Source: a virus. Taken from it: a stretch of DNA of 64,000 bases. Below, in pieces: positions 9,274 to 18,696 of this stretch (position 1 is its first letter; each line of letters starts with the position of its first letter). The stretch is from positions 62,001-126,000 of the IMG/VR virus record IMGVR_UViG_3300020473_000013; one strand, 5' to 3'. The position numbers and the translations under genes are program-made. The notes beneath the pieces are model-generated. The model was not told the origin of the DNA, did not search any database, and was given only the letters and a program-made list of their open reading frames with translations.

Positions 9274-10071
9274 TCAGGAGTCGAGCTGGCGCGCCCAGTA
9301 GCCGGGGTCGGTCTTGTCGGGTTCTTCTCCGCCGCTGGACTTATCGCGATTGTCGAACTTCACGAGGACGGTCTTGCCGTTAGGGTTGGTGACGTAGACG
9401 CCGTACTCCTTATCAGAGTCCCTGAGGCGAAACGGGCGATTGAGTCGGACTCCTTCCCCTTCGTGCTCCCCAACCGTGCTACCCGACAAGGACTCGAAAC
9501 CTTTAGGTAAACGGCTAAGCCGCGTCTCGGGTTTGACACCCTTAATACGGCGATTGAACCAGCGGCCTTGTGAAGCGGCTCGCTCAAGGGCTCGGGCCTC
9601 CTTCAATGTAACTTCGTCGTATTCCCACAGAGCACCGTTACGGAACTTGACGTAGAGCTTGTTCTCTTTGGAGTCGTGGTACAACTCAGAAAACATGGAG
9701 CTATCCGTGATAAGATGCTTGCGGCCTTTGCTATCCCGTCGGCGCGCTCGCATTTCTTTCTTGTCCTTACCTCCGTCGTACGGAAGGACCTTGTAGCGTC
9801 CGATCTTGCCTTCGTATCCTTTCGAGTTCTCGATGATTCGCTTGGCGTCAGCGGGCTTGAGCTTAAACTGGACAGAGCGCTCGTCCTCGTGAAGGACATA
9901 GACGTGCCCGCGGTGAGACTTGATTCCGAACTTCTCACCCTTGAGGAACTCTACCTCGTACTCCTCCTTGTCGGACCCGGTCAGGTGAAGGGTGGCCTTG
10001 CGACCACCATATTCCAACCAGCGATACTTTCTCGGGTCGCGCTTCGTTGCTGCTGAGATTCCGATATACAT
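9274..10071 (-). CDS. KTSC-domain protein with SprT-protein-like N-terminal domain
   Basis: 265 residues. Residues about 124-178 match the KTSC domain (SSMFSELYHDSKENKLYVKF, RNGALWEYDEV, SQGRWFNRRIKG); its function is unknown, though it occurs in many phage proteins. Residues 1-100 resemble residues 1-95 of the SprT-like protein at 593-2125. The C-terminus after 180 is charged and probably disordered. It lies between terminase and portal, hinting at a packaging or head role. The ATG follows GAGGACG. Confidence 0.8.
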   Translation of the reverse strand: MYIGISAATKRDPRKYRWLEYGGRKATLHLTGSDKEEYEVEFLKGEKFGIKSHRGHVYVLHEDERSVQFKLKPADAKRIIENSKGYEGKIGRYKVLPYDGGKDKKEMRARRRDSKGRKHLITDSSMFSELYHDSKENKLYVKFRNGALWEYDEVTLKEARALERAASQGRWFNRRIKGVKPETRLSRLPKGFESLSGSTVGEHEGEGVRLNRPFRLRDSDKEYGVYVTNPNGKTVLVKFDNRDKSSGGEEPDKTDPGYWARQLDS

Positions 10072-10110
10072 GGCTGCGTCCTCTTTGTGTTTGAGAGCGT
10101 TGGACCAAAA

Positions 10111-12321
10111 TTATCGACCGCGGCGAATGACTCCGAGATTGCCCTCGAAAGACGTACCGTTGCCACCGCCTAACGCACGCCCGCCTCCAGAACCTAGCTT
10201 GGATACAGCGAATGCTTGAGGCCGGAAACGCTCATCCTCCTCATCGGCTTCGGGTAGCATCATGAACTCGTCGTATTTCTCGTTGGTTAGACCCCACACC
10301 AACAAGCACAGCGCACGCCACAGATCATCCGTCAGACCGTCGCCCTTGTTTACCTGGGTACCTGTATCCTGAACGGTGAGGGCTTGGAGTACGAAATGCT
10401 CCATCGGGTAGCCCTTATAGCAGTGTGGGTATACGTCCGCATCGAAGTGCATGGCATCATCGACGCTCTTGGTCTCCTTGCTCATGCGAGGGAGCTTGAG
10501 CGATCCTGCCTCGAGGAATGAGCGTGTCAGGCCGATGTCTTTGTACTTGAGGGAATACTGCTCGGCCACGATGTCCAGACCTTGCTCGATGTCCTGCAGA
10601 ATCTTGACGCTGTTCCAACGGTCAGCCAGCACAACCTGAGTGTTCTGGAAGGACATTACCTCTTCCAGCACCTCCTCCATGATCATCGTGTAGTTGAGAG
10701 GAATGCCTTGCTCAGGCATGATTTCAAACATCAGGTTGATCTGGACCTCACCCATGTCGTTAAGGCGGCCAACCACACACGCGAAGCTATTGTTGGTATA
10801 GCCTGCGTCGATGGCGAGCATGGTAGGCTTGCGACACTTGCCGACCTTCTCGACCTCGGCCCACTTGGTAGCGCTACCCTTACGCTTGCGATTCTTCACC
10901 TTGTCGCGGAGCTTGATCTTGTTTGGCTTATCGCCCAGAGCCTTGGCCAGCCAGTCCTTGTTCGTGATATAAGGGTTGGCAGACAGAGGAGGGTTAGCGC
11001 CGTAGTCGCGCTCAGCGTCAAGCGGGTTCTTCTGGTACTCCGACGTGATGACCTTACTGGTCTTAGGCAGCGTCGGGTTCACCTCCCATGTAGGACGCAG
11101 GATGCCATACATGGTATCACTGTCCATGGACTGGCGAACCAGCTCACATATCTTGTCGCGTTGACTGGAGGGCGACGAGACATTCATGGAGTAGCCCGTG
11201 AGGATGTTATCGAAGCCGCTGTTAATCAGACGGTCGGCGGCGCCACGAACGGTCAGCAGGGAGCGATCCAGCGCCGTGTATACCTCTCGGGCACTCGTCT
11301 TCACCTTCTTACTGTCGGCGGCGTTATCGAACCAACCGATCTCATCGATGCCTGCAAAGATTCGAGTACGACCACGAAGAACACGCTTGTCAGGCCCTGC
11401 CGGATAGAACATCAGGGAGCGCGGACGATACACCACGAAGGTGTCATTAAACTTAAGGAGAGACTGCCCGTACTGCTCCTCGTAGTACCGCAACATGCCG
11501 TGATAGCCCTTGAACCACTCGGACTCGCACAGAGTACCGTAGTAGAACTCCCAAAGCGTCTCCTTGGCCTGCGCGTAGGTGAGGGCCACGAACGTGCCGT
11601 GCAGCATAGTCGAGCCTGCGATCCCGTACACGTCGTTAGGCTTCTGCATCTTGAGTACGCGGTGGGTCAGATATGGCGTGAGCATGCCTCCTGTCGCCGC
11701 AGACTTACCAGAACGCTGCCCAGCACACACCGCCAGCTCCTGATAGAACGGCATTTCACCGCTGCGCACCATGTCGGACTTCTTAGCATGGCACGACGGG
11801 CAGACACCATGCTCCAGCAAACAGATTTTCTTCTCGAAGTGGGCGAAAGTATCGTTGGCCAGGTGTGTCTCAAACAGGTAGGTGTTGTCGCTACATCGAG
11901 GACACCACTCCCCATATACCACGATTCCCCAGATCAACTGCTCAAGGAAAGGCGTCATGACGGTGCCGGCGAAGTGGTCCTTCATTACCCACTCATAGAA
12001 GTTCTTGGCGAGCGGGAAATCACCGTCGTCGATCTTCACATCCTTCGGCACCAGCGAGTTCTCATCGAGGACACTGCGTACCATGGACGATATATCCACC
12101 TCCCGTGATAACATGTCGGCATCGAACGAACCGATGGAGCGGGATGCCCCTCCGGCTCCTAGCGTGGAAGGATCGAAGTCATCGCCTTTAGAGTCAGGCT
12201 TGTTCTTCAATCCCCGTAGGAAGTCGAAAGGGTCTCCGTTATGGTCAACCAGCAGGTTGTCATAGTCGAGCGGTTCGGGAACCGTAGCGACCTCTCGCTT
12301 TTTCCGGTCTTTGATTTTCAT
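10111..12321 (-). CDS. terL: Terminase large subunit (ATPase-nuclease)
   Basis: 736 residues from the ATG at 12321, which has AGAGG upstream; a reading ten codons longer lacks a ribosome site. The ATPase domain shows Walker A GQRSGKS at 201-207 and Walker B IFAGIDE at 321-327. The RNase H-like nuclease domain shows LAIDAGYTN (D505), VVLADRWN (D567) and a further Asp near 630. Between about 140 and 177 an insertion carries CPRC and CPSC, a zinc-ribbon-like unit before the P-loop. It packages DNA into the prohead through the portal, encoded two genes downstream. Confidence 0.95.
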   Translation of the reverse strand: MKIKDRKKREVATVPEPLDYDNLLVDHNGDPFDFLRGLKNKPDSKGDDFDPSTLGAGGASRSIGSFDADMLSREVDISSMVRSVLDENSLVPKDVKIDDGDFPLAKNFYEWVMKDHFAGTVMTPFLEQLIWGIVVYGEWCPRCSDNTYLFETHLANDTFAHFEKKICLLEHGVCPSCHAKKSDMVRSGEMPFYQELAVCAGQRSGKSAATGGMLTPYLTHRVLKMQKPNDVYGIAGSTMLHGTFVALTYAQAKETLWEFYYGTLCESEWFKGYHGMLRYYEEQYGQSLLKFNDTFVVYRPRSLMFYPAGPDKRVLRGRTRIFAGIDEIGWFDNAADSKKVKTSAREVYTALDRSLLTVRGAADRLINSGFDNILTGYSMNVSSPSSQRDKICELVRQSMDSDTMYGILRPTWEVNPTLPKTSKVITSEYQKNPLDAERDYGANPPLSANPYITNKDWLAKALGDKPNKIKLRDKVKNRKRKGSATKWAEVEKVGKCRKPTMLAIDAGYTNNSFACVVGRLNDMGEVQINLMFEIMPEQGIPLNYTMIMEEVLEEVMSFQNTQVVLADRWNSVKILQDIEQGLDIVAEQYSLKYKDIGLTRSFLEAGSLKLPRMSKETKSVDDAMHFDADVYPHCYKGYPMEHFVLQALTVQDTGTQVNKGDGLTDDLWRALCLLVWGLTNEKYDEFMMLPEADEEDERFRPQAFAVSKLGSGGGRALGGGNGTSFEGNLGVIRRGR

Positions 12322-12345
12322 ACGAACCTCTAAAATGGAATACAA

Positions 12346-12373
12346 ACGCAAAAACCCGGCGCGGAGGCCGGGT
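12346..12373 (-). terminator. Intrinsic terminator
   Basis: ACCCGGC and GCCGGGT (12354-12373) pair on the minus strand around a CTCCGC loop, followed by TTTTGCG. It ends transcription after the 315-residue gene and separates it from terminase. Confidence 0.8.
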
Positions 12374-12385
12374 CAATGGTGCTGA

Positions 12386-13333
12386 TTACAAATTGTCAGT
12401 GCGGACTCCGGCGTCCTGCCTCTCGTTGAAGGCGTGCTGGTCATCCACTTTATCGCTCGTAGGCGGGCTCACGCCTCCACCGCTTGACCGCTTACGAACA
12501 ACACCAAGCTGACCAGCCAAGTCAGGTTGCGCGGCTGGTGCCGGATTTTCTTCCGACCCTCCTTTCATACGTGCCTGAAGGTTCTTCAACACCGAGTTAT
12601 ACTTCTCGCTGGTGAGCGCCTTGTTGATTGAGGTGTGAGCATCCTCTGCCAGTTTCTCCGTCAGCACTCGCATGAACCGGGACTTAATAGGTTCGGGCAA
12701 CGACATCCGATCCATGTACTCGGAGATCATGTTGAGGCGCATCATGTGAGAAATAACCTCAGACACTGAGGCGTCAATCTCCACAGTTATTCCAAGCCCA
12801 TCGCGAAGGATGGCCTCGACATTGGAACTGGCGTCGTCATAGGACATGAGCAACGCCGCACCTTCGCGCAACATCTTGTCCTGCACCGCGGCAGTCGTCT
12901 CGTTGCTAGCGGAGGTTACCTTGTCGAGGTCTTCCTGGCTATAGGTCACAAGGTTCTCGATGTTGAATCGACCTTCCGCATCACGCTCGGGAGAAGCCTC
13001 ATCATTGAACACGATGTCGGGATTGATGCCGAACAACGGGTGTCTCCGAGGTCCGTCCCCGTCAGGAATCTCAGTGAACGTGTGGTAGTCGTTCTCCGGC
13101 TCAGGCTGACGTATAGGAGAGGGCGCTTTAACGGCGAACGGAAGAGGGTTGGTCTTCCTGTTCGTGTGCTTTGCCGTCTCACGCGAAAAGCGGCGATGAT
13201 CGCCGCTTGTCTCAACACGTTTAAAAGGCCTGTATCTCACCGGCTTACTAGCTGTAGGTACAACGTCGTCCGGCATGGGAGCCGTATTGCCGAAGATGTA
13301 CTCTGGCCCATCAGGCTCTTGATCTCCAAACAT
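12386..13333 (-). CDS. Hypothetical protein upstream of terminase, 315 aa
   Basis: Not recognised. The ATG at 13333 is chosen because GAGGAG follows the helicase stop directly upstream. The first 130 residues are Pro/Arg-rich and probably disordered; about 150-270 is helical (SEVISHMMRLNMISEYMDRM); the tail is Gly/Ser/Pro-rich. The place just before terminase would suit a small-terminase or head-assembly partner, but no HTH motif is evident. Confidence 0.7.
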   Translation of the reverse strand: MFGDQEPDGPEYIFGNTAPMPDDVVPTASKPVRYRPFKRVETSGDHRRFSRETAKHTNRKTNPLPFAVKAPSPIRQPEPENDYHTFTEIPDGDGPRRHPLFGINPDIVFNDEASPERDAEGRFNIENLVTYSQEDLDKVTSASNETTAAVQDKMLREGAALLMSYDDASSNVEAILRDGLGITVEIDASVSEVISHMMRLNMISEYMDRMSLPEPIKSRFMRVLTEKLAEDAHTSINKALTSEKYNSVLKNLQARMKGGSEENPAPAAQPDLAGQLGVVRKRSSGGGVSPPTSDKVDDQHAFNERQDAGVRTDNL

Positions 13334-13343
13334 TAGGCTCTCC

Positions 13344-14717
13344 TCAGGACAGTGCGTAGTCGTCTTCGTCTTCGGCAGCCTCTGAATCATCTTCGGCATT
13401 CAGGTCGATGTCGTCTCCAGACTCATCATCGTCATCACCGTACCCTGAATCACCTTCGATGTTCTCGGCCATCATGATGTCGAAGCGCTCACCAAGCTCG
13501 AATGTGAACAGCTCACCATCACGTGCCTTGTCCACGTTTATGGGCAGGATACGGATTTCCCGCTGCTCCTTCTTCGAGTAGTTCCACGACCACATAACAT
13601 CAGCGTGCTCCTTCATACCGCGGGAGTACCTGATCTTGTCCGTGTCGGCATCAAGCTGACACAGGATGATGACCAAACACTTGTTCTCACGGCTGAACAC
13701 CTTGGCTTCACGCACGATGGAGCTGAGGATTCGCCACTGGTTATCTTCGTCCACACCTTCCAAGAGTGAAACGTAGTCGATACCCACGACGTCCAGACCG
13801 TATGGCTTGACGATGCGCAACGCCTCGTCGATCCGAATACCGCGTGTCGGACTGACGGAGGTGAACACGCAGTCGTTGTCCTCCCCGTGTTGCTTGAACT
13901 TGTCGTAGGCCTTCTTGATGCGTTGCTTTTCTTTGGGGCTGAGCTTCTGCTGTTTGATCTTCCAGAATGGGACCTTGGAAAGGCGGGAAAGCATACGCTG
14001 CATTTCCTGCTCGTCACCCATTTCCAGGGAGATACGACCGACCCGCTTATTAGACTCCAGGTAGAGGTTCACCAGCAGGTTCATCAGAACAGTAGACTTA
14101 CCGCCTGACGTGGTGGCGGCTATGATCATTACGCCTTCGTCAGGCAGGCCGCCGTTCCGTGTGTCGTATTTCGTGAAACCAGTCTTGATCATCTGGTCCA
14201 CGACTTTGTTGAGGACATTATGCACTAGGTCGTCGGCGTTGTTGTTCTTACCGATGACGACGAACTGATCCTCCTCGTTGATGTCGCGGCGTGCCTTCGT
14301 CAATCGGTCAGCGATTGTGTCCAACAGGCCGTTGATGTCAACGGAATCCCCTTCAATCTTTTCCAAGGCCGAATTGGCCGTGTCATATACAATACGAATC
14401 TTGCGGTACTCGTCGAGCTGGCCAACCATGCGTTCGATGGCTTTCTTGTTCTTGCAGGACTTCATGTCCGTATCCCGCAAGATGTCCCGAAAGTCCTCTT
14501 CCAGCGCAGGGTCTTCCATCAGGTCAGAGAAGTCTACAATCTCGAACCGCTTCCGAGCGATAACGTCGATTCGATTGAATGCAGCGGCGCACGGAGGATA
14601 GTGGAAATACTCCTTGTTCAACTTGCCTAGCAACGTGCTCCTGACAGTCTCCGGAATCTTGGAGTTGGTCAGCGTCACTATGCAGCGCATTTCCATATCT
14701 TGTGAGTAAAGCTGCAT
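13344..14717 (-). CDS. DnaB-family replicative helicase
   Basis: 457 residues. A RecA-type helicase domain carries Walker A ATTSGGKST at about 201-209, LEMGDEQEMQRML (the DnaB H1a-like segment) at about 231-243, and Walker B VVGIDY at 310-315. The N-terminal 140 residues are helical, like the DnaB N-terminal domain. The C-terminal 40 residues are strongly acidic, as in several other replication proteins here. It should unwind DNA at the fork with the primase at 58724. The ATG follows GGAG. Confidence 0.9.
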   Translation of the reverse strand: MQLYSQDMEMRCIVTLTNSKIPETVRSTLLGKLNKEYFHYPPCAAAFNRIDVIARKRFEIVDFSDLMEDPALEEDFRDILRDTDMKSCKNKKAIERMVGQLDEYRKIRIVYDTANSALEKIEGDSVDINGLLDTIADRLTKARRDINEEDQFVVIGKNNNADDLVHNVLNKVVDQMIKTGFTKYDTRNGGLPDEGVMIIAATTSGGKSTVLMNLLVNLYLESNKRVGRISLEMGDEQEMQRMLSRLSKVPFWKIKQQKLSPKEKQRIKKAYDKFKQHGEDNDCVFTSVSPTRGIRIDEALRIVKPYGLDVVGIDYVSLLEGVDEDNQWRILSSIVREAKVFSRENKCLVIILCQLDADTDKIRYSRGMKEHADVMWSWNYSKKEQREIRILPINVDKARDGELFTFELGERFDIMMAENIEGDSGYGDDDDESGDDIDLNAEDDSEAAEDEDDYALS

Positions 14718-14731
14718 CTTCGGCGCTCCAG

Positions 14732-15148
14732 TTAGGCATTACCTGTGTTGATTTCCGCCAGTTCCGGGCAGTCATTGGAAACGTAGTCTGACCAAGCGCC
14801 GATTACGTCCTGCTTGTTCTTGCGGAGGCGGAGATGGATGATCTGGCGATTCGACTCCTGTTGAGGACGATTGCGCAGATGGTATTTGGAAACAGCACCG
14901 AAGATGCGACGGTTCGCCAGAGCGTTAACTGCGATCTCCACGTCTTCGGGCTTCAAGGAGAACTCGTTGTCGAGACGCCACTGGAGCTTATTTGTGGTGA
15001 TGCCGCTGTTCTCCTTGATTGTGGTGTACACCACGTAGAGAAGAAAGCGACGAAACTTCTCGGTGTTCTCCGAGGGAAACATGTTGAAGTAGAGTTGCTC
15101 CGCGGTGTGGACCCGCGAAGCGATCTCCTGGGCGGCTTGAACGTCCAT
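14732..15148 (-). CDS. Hypothetical protein, 138 aa, possible winged helix
   Basis: Not recognised. The order helix-helix (TTNKLQWRLDNEF, KPEDVEIAVNALANRR) then two basic strands (IFGAVSKYHLRNR, RQIIHLRLRK) resembles a winged-helix DNA-binding fold. It overlaps the stop of the sigma-like gene (TAATG) and precedes the helicase, so a helicase-loading or transcription role is possible. That role is inferred from position only. Confidence 0.7.
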   Translation of the reverse strand: MDVQAAQEIASRVHTAEQLYFNMFPSENTEKFRRFLLYVVYTTIKENSGITTNKLQWRLDNEFSLKPEDVEIAVNALANRRIFGAVSKYHLRNRPQQESNRQIIHLRLRKNKQDVIGAWSDYVSNDCPELAEINTGNA

Positions 15149-16299
15149 TATTTTGACTCCGAAAATTTTTCAGGGTAAGCGACTCGGGCGATATACTTCA
15201 TGAAATTACGAGCGCGATTCTCCGCGAGGCTCAGGAAGTCGCACACCTCTTTTAGGTATCCGTCCTCTCCTGCAATCTCCCCAAAGTCCACGTTGTCTTG
15301 GTCCGGGGCGATCTTATCCTTCTCGCGGAGGAATGCGGTAAACTCCGAGTGCTCTTGCAAGGCGATCAACATGATGAATACCTTGCGTTTCTGGGTCTTT
15401 CCGAATCGTTGCAACAACATCTGGAACGTCATATCGGACTCTTGCCTCGTCGTTTCCTCGGAAGCGGAATCCGAACTGCGCATCGTCTCATAGCTGGCGT
15501 TGTCCAATCCAAAGGTTTTGAACAACTGGTTCTCGGACATCACGGGTATCTCGTAGTGGTGTCCTCCAAACCCATCCGACGCACCTTGCACCATGCGCTG
15601 CCTCTTCTGCGTGGTGTAAGACTTGATCATATTGGTGGTGTGATTGCTCACGGACGAACGCAGGTAGTTAGCTATGTGCAACTCCGTCTTATCCGTCGGC
15701 ACCATCTTGATATACGTCTGGAGTGCCTTGCACATCAGCTCCATGTGGAGGTCATAGAACTCCATGTTGGAGCTAACGCTTACGAACCGCAGCTTGGTAT
15801 AGGTACGGTTCTTGATATGCTTCATGAGCGATGGATAGATATTGTCGAACGTGCGGAACACTCCTTTGAATGCACGCTTGTCGATCTGGTCCTTCTCGAT
15901 CTTGGATAACCTGTCGGAATTCCGAAGCTCGGTACGCAGGCCTCGCTGTTGGAACACCTTCTTTAAGAGGACAACATCGTTCCGAAGAATCCCGAAGTCC
16001 TCTTTAAACTTGGTCAGGTTGTTCCGTGTCATGCCGCGCTTGATCACGTTCAAGCAAAAGAACTTGATGTTCAAATGCAGGTAAGACGTGTCCGACAAAT
16101 AGAGGCGGAACCTCTGAGGGCTCGACCCCACAGCGTGGAAGTCGAAGGCTTCCTTGAACCGCCGCTGGCAAGCGTAAGCATCATCGACGCCGATAACGTA
16201 ACGCACGATGGTAGTGGCGAGACTGAGGAGTTCAGGGCTGTTCGGCGTTAAGCCCAACTCGGTCAAAGTCTCGTATAGCGATTGTGTTGGCTCAGACAT
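15148..16299 (-). CDS. Possible divergent sigma-like protein, 383 aa
   Basis: Residues about 176-235 (SSNMEFYDLHMELMCKAL, then ANYLRSSVSNHTTNMIKSY) run parallel to the sigma-70 region-2-like part of the clearer sigma-like protein at 27988-29019. Many aromatic and basic residues are in the same order. A helical C-terminal part (LQRFGKTQKRKVFIMLIAL, CDFLSLAENRARNFMKYI) could be an HTH resembling region 4. If correct it would direct RNA polymerase to phage promoters. The similarity is weak; an unrelated DNA-binding protein is the main alternative. It is translationally coupled to the next gene. Confidence 0.5.
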   Translation of the reverse strand: MSEPTQSLYETLTELGLTPNSPELLSLATTIVRYVIGVDDAYACQRRFKEAFDFHAVGSSPQRFRLYLSDTSYLHLNIKFFCLNVIKRGMTRNNLTKFKEDFGILRNDVVLLKKVFQQRGLRTELRNSDRLSKIEKDQIDKRAFKGVFRTFDNIYPSLMKHIKNRTYTKLRFVSVSSNMEFYDLHMELMCKALQTYIKMVPTDKTELHIANYLRSSVSNHTTNMIKSYTTQKRQRMVQGASDGFGGHHYEIPVMSENQLFKTFGLDNASYETMRSSDSASEETTRQESDMTFQMLLQRFGKTQKRKVFIMLIALQEHSEFTAFLREKDKIAPDQDNVDFGEIAGEDGYLKEVCDFLSLAENRARNFMKYIARVAYPEKFSESK

Positions 16300-16352
16300 T
16301 TCATCCTCTGGTAGTCATGCAATGAGAGTGGCGGTCCGGACTACCAGTCGGA

Positions 16353-17183
16353 TTAGGAAACGTCTATCTCGCTCACGCCACCTTTCTGACGCTTGGTCGA
16401 GGTCTTCTTGGCCTTCTTCTTTTTCTTCTTGCTGCCGGAGACCTCGTAACCACTTTCGATTGCACTGACAATGCTGACCAGATCGTTGGGGCCTGAGGCC
16501 TTAGACTTTTTCACCTTGTTGGACTTGAAGACCTTGTCGATGGTGGGAATTTCACCCACGTCGATCTGATCGGTAAGCCCAAGCTCGTACTCCTCCAGGC
16601 AACGAAGGTGCTTGCTCACATGCTTCTGGACATCAGGGTCCGTGTACCTAGCCTTCTTGATCATCCGTTCGCGGATAGGCTCGAACTGCTCGTCGGTGTG
16701 GACGGCCTCTCGTGCCTTTCCTGCGAAAGTCATGGTCAACTTACCATCACGACTGGTGACACGGATGACATCACGATCTGCGTACATGATGTACGCGGAC
16801 ATGAAGTTGGACAGGTAGTTGGAACGAGCCAAGCCCCTGTACCGAACATACACTTTCATGCCCATCTGGAAACCAGCGGCGCGTGTCTGTTTCTCGCGCA
16901 TGATCAAGGCACCGAGCTTACGCAACTGGTTATCATCGACGGAGGCGACCATACGGCTAATGCCGATGAAGGTTTCCTCGTCCTCGACGATAGATGACAA
17001 CTCGTTGGTGTTGGGCACAAACTGCTGGCACGGCTTTTGTGATTCGATGACTCCGCGTTCAGAGCACAGCTTTTTATCCCGTACTATCTCGCAATCGAAA
17101 CCGACGCAATCACCACAGGTCGGACGTTGATTTTTTAGGGAGTCTACGACCTTTGCTTCGATTTGGTTCTTCATGGTGCCCAT
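16353..17183 (-). CDS. Cys-cluster protein with Lys-rich tail, 276 aa
   Basis: Not recognised. The N-terminus has CGDCVGFDC, then C and C (about residues 23-52), suggesting a bound metal or Fe-S cluster. The middle is beta-rich (GMKVYVRYRGLARSNYLS, VIRVTSRDGKLTMTFAG). The C-terminus is Lys-rich (about residues 250-270). The ATG at 17183 has AGGGG eight bases upstream. The first 74 bases lie inside the 3' end of the HNH gene, an unusually long overlap here. Confidence 0.75.
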   Translation of the reverse strand: MGTMKNQIEAKVVDSLKNQRPTCGDCVGFDCEIVRDKKLCSERGVIESQKPCQQFVPNTNELSSIVEDEETFIGISRMVASVDDNQLRKLGALIMREKQTRAAGFQMGMKVYVRYRGLARSNYLSNFMSAYIMYADRDVIRVTSRDGKLTMTFAGKAREAVHTDEQFEPIRERMIKKARYTDPDVQKHVSKHLRCLEEYELGLTDQIDVGEIPTIDKVFKSNKVKKSKASGPNDLVSIVSAIESGYEVSGSKKKKKKAKKTSTKRQKGGVSEIDVS

Positions 17184-17622
17184 CAATCAATCCCCTAGCT
17201 TTGAGCGTTTCCGCTATACAATACAAAACGGTATCCTGCAGATTGGTCACGCCGTCCAAGTCCTGCTTCAGGAGCTTGAGGGCTTTGTGCATCTGTCCCG
17301 GAACCTCAACATGTAGTTTGTATCCTTTATCATCCCCTTCAACGGGAGGATTCAGGATAGCATCAACCAGAATACTCAGATACGGCTGCGCCCGCTCCGC
17401 GTTCTCTGGTGAACTCCAGTACCGACGGCGTATGGGCCTGCCGGTACGTACTTTGGCAACGACGGCCTCGGCGTGCGCGTGAAGCACATTGTGGCAGTCG
17501 GAGCATAGAGGTATCTGTAAGCTGTCTTGTCCTCCCAAGGCTTGGGGCACGGTATGGTGCCAGTGTAACAGGGAAAAGTATTCGGTGCAAATCGAACAGT
17601 GCCCGCTCTTGTACTTCTCCAT
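17110..17622 (-). CDS. HNH endonuclease
   Basis: 170 residues. A zinc-HNH module is clear: CSIC (9-12), LHWHH (19-23), then CSDCHNVLH (40-48). HNH enzymes cut DNA with one metal ion; in phages they are homing enzymes or aid packaging. The remaining 120 residues have no recognised fold. The 3' end overlaps the next gene by 74 nt, which suggests a later insertion or recombination that extended the frame. Confidence 0.85.
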   Translation of the reverse strand: MEKYKSGHCSICTEYFSLLHWHHTVPQALGGQDSLQIPLCSDCHNVLHAHAEAVVAKVRTGRPIRRRYWSSPENAERAQPYLSILVDAILNPPVEGDDKGYKLHVEVPGQMHKALKLLKQDLDGVTNLQDTVLYCIAETLKARGLIDGHHEEPNRSKGRRLPKKSTSDLW

Positions 17623-17634
17623 GTGCAGGCACCC

Positions 17635-18696
17635 TCATAGCACGGCCGCCGCTTCGCGTGACCACGGGAAACCCCACTGGAAGTTCGACAGGTTACCTGT
17701 GCGCTCGAACATCTTGTAGGTGTTGCGTGGCATGATCCATGCGAAGGCGATCTTACCGTTTTGAGGGTTACCCTCGAAGTGCGAGGACACGAGGACGTAA
17801 TCCTCATCGGACATGCCGTTGATCTGATCCACGACCTCGAGAACGAACTGCTCCTGCATAGTCTGGTGCTTGGCTCTACGCTTGCGCGCCTTGAGTCCTT
17901 GAACCCTGACAGCATCTTCGCCCGTCTTCCGGCCTTTATATTCGGTGGCCTTGACAAGATCGAACGCCAACAGGTATTGCTTTTCGAGTACAGGGAACGA
18001 GTCGTCGATGTAGCTGAACTCGATGCCAGTCTTCCTAAGGAAGGAGGGAGTCATAAGACGGAAGTCTACGAACGGCACAACCGGCATCTGCACCAGTTGG
18101 AATAGACGACCTTTGAGCGAGGTGGGAAGCTTGGTCTTGTGCTTCAGGTAACCCTTCATGGCTTTCTGAGCCTCAGGGTCAGGACCGTGGTTCGCGGAAT
18201 CTTCGGCTTCCTCAGCGCGCTTGCCTGCGCCTTTGAGGATTTTCGCCGCGTCGCGACTACCCTTGGTCTGGGACAGGTGCCTCGCTTCTCGTTCGAGGTC
18301 TTCCTCAGTCATACCAGACGGATAGAAGGTCTGAGCAATTTCGACCAGCTTGTCTTTGGAGGGCTTGATGTGGGAACGAACCAGATTCCGGAACTTGGTG
18401 AGGTTCAGCTCACCGTTGTCGATTCCTGATTCGATGGCGTCGATGTTACGGAGTAGCTCACGCATCGGCTTCTTGAGGCCTGCCATTGCTTTGGCGGATG
18501 CGGCGCTTGCCGGGGAAGTGGATCGACGCTGTAATGTGTCCATGAAGCCTTTGGTGGCTTCGCGTTGTTTCTGGAGCTCCGCACGGATCGCAGAGATTTT
18601 CCGAAGCTCGTTCTTACCGACGGCGGTGACAAACTTTGCCAGACCGTTGATCTGATCGACCATGCGGTCGAAGAGGTACTTCTCAACTTCTCTCAT
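17635..18696 (-). CDS. Hypothetical protein, 353 aa
   Basis: Not recognised. The N-terminal half is helical and charged (about residues 25-190). The C-terminal half is beta-rich (VVPFVDFRLMTPSFLRK, FSYIDDSFPVLEKQYLLAFD) and ends FQWGFPWSREAAAVL. No catalytic motif seen. It is the first gene after a 209-nt intergenic region with a candidate promoter, and is followed 13 nt later by the HNH gene. Confidence 0.75.
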   Translation of the reverse strand: MREVEKYLFDRMVDQINGLAKFVTAVGKNELRKISAIRAELQKQREATKGFMDTLQRRSTSPASAASAKAMAGLKKPMRELLRNIDAIESGIDNGELNLTKFRNLVRSHIKPSKDKLVEIAQTFYPSGMTEEDLEREARHLSQTKGSRDAAKILKGAGKRAEEAEDSANHGPDPEAQKAMKGYLKHKTKLPTSLKGRLFQLVQMPVVPFVDFRLMTPSFLRKTGIEFSYIDDSFPVLEKQYLLAFDLVKATEYKGRKTGEDAVRVQGLKARKRRAKHQTMQEQFVLEVVDQINGMSDEDYVLVSSHFEGNPQNGKIAFAWIMPRNTYKMFERTGNLSNFQWGFPWSREAAAVL

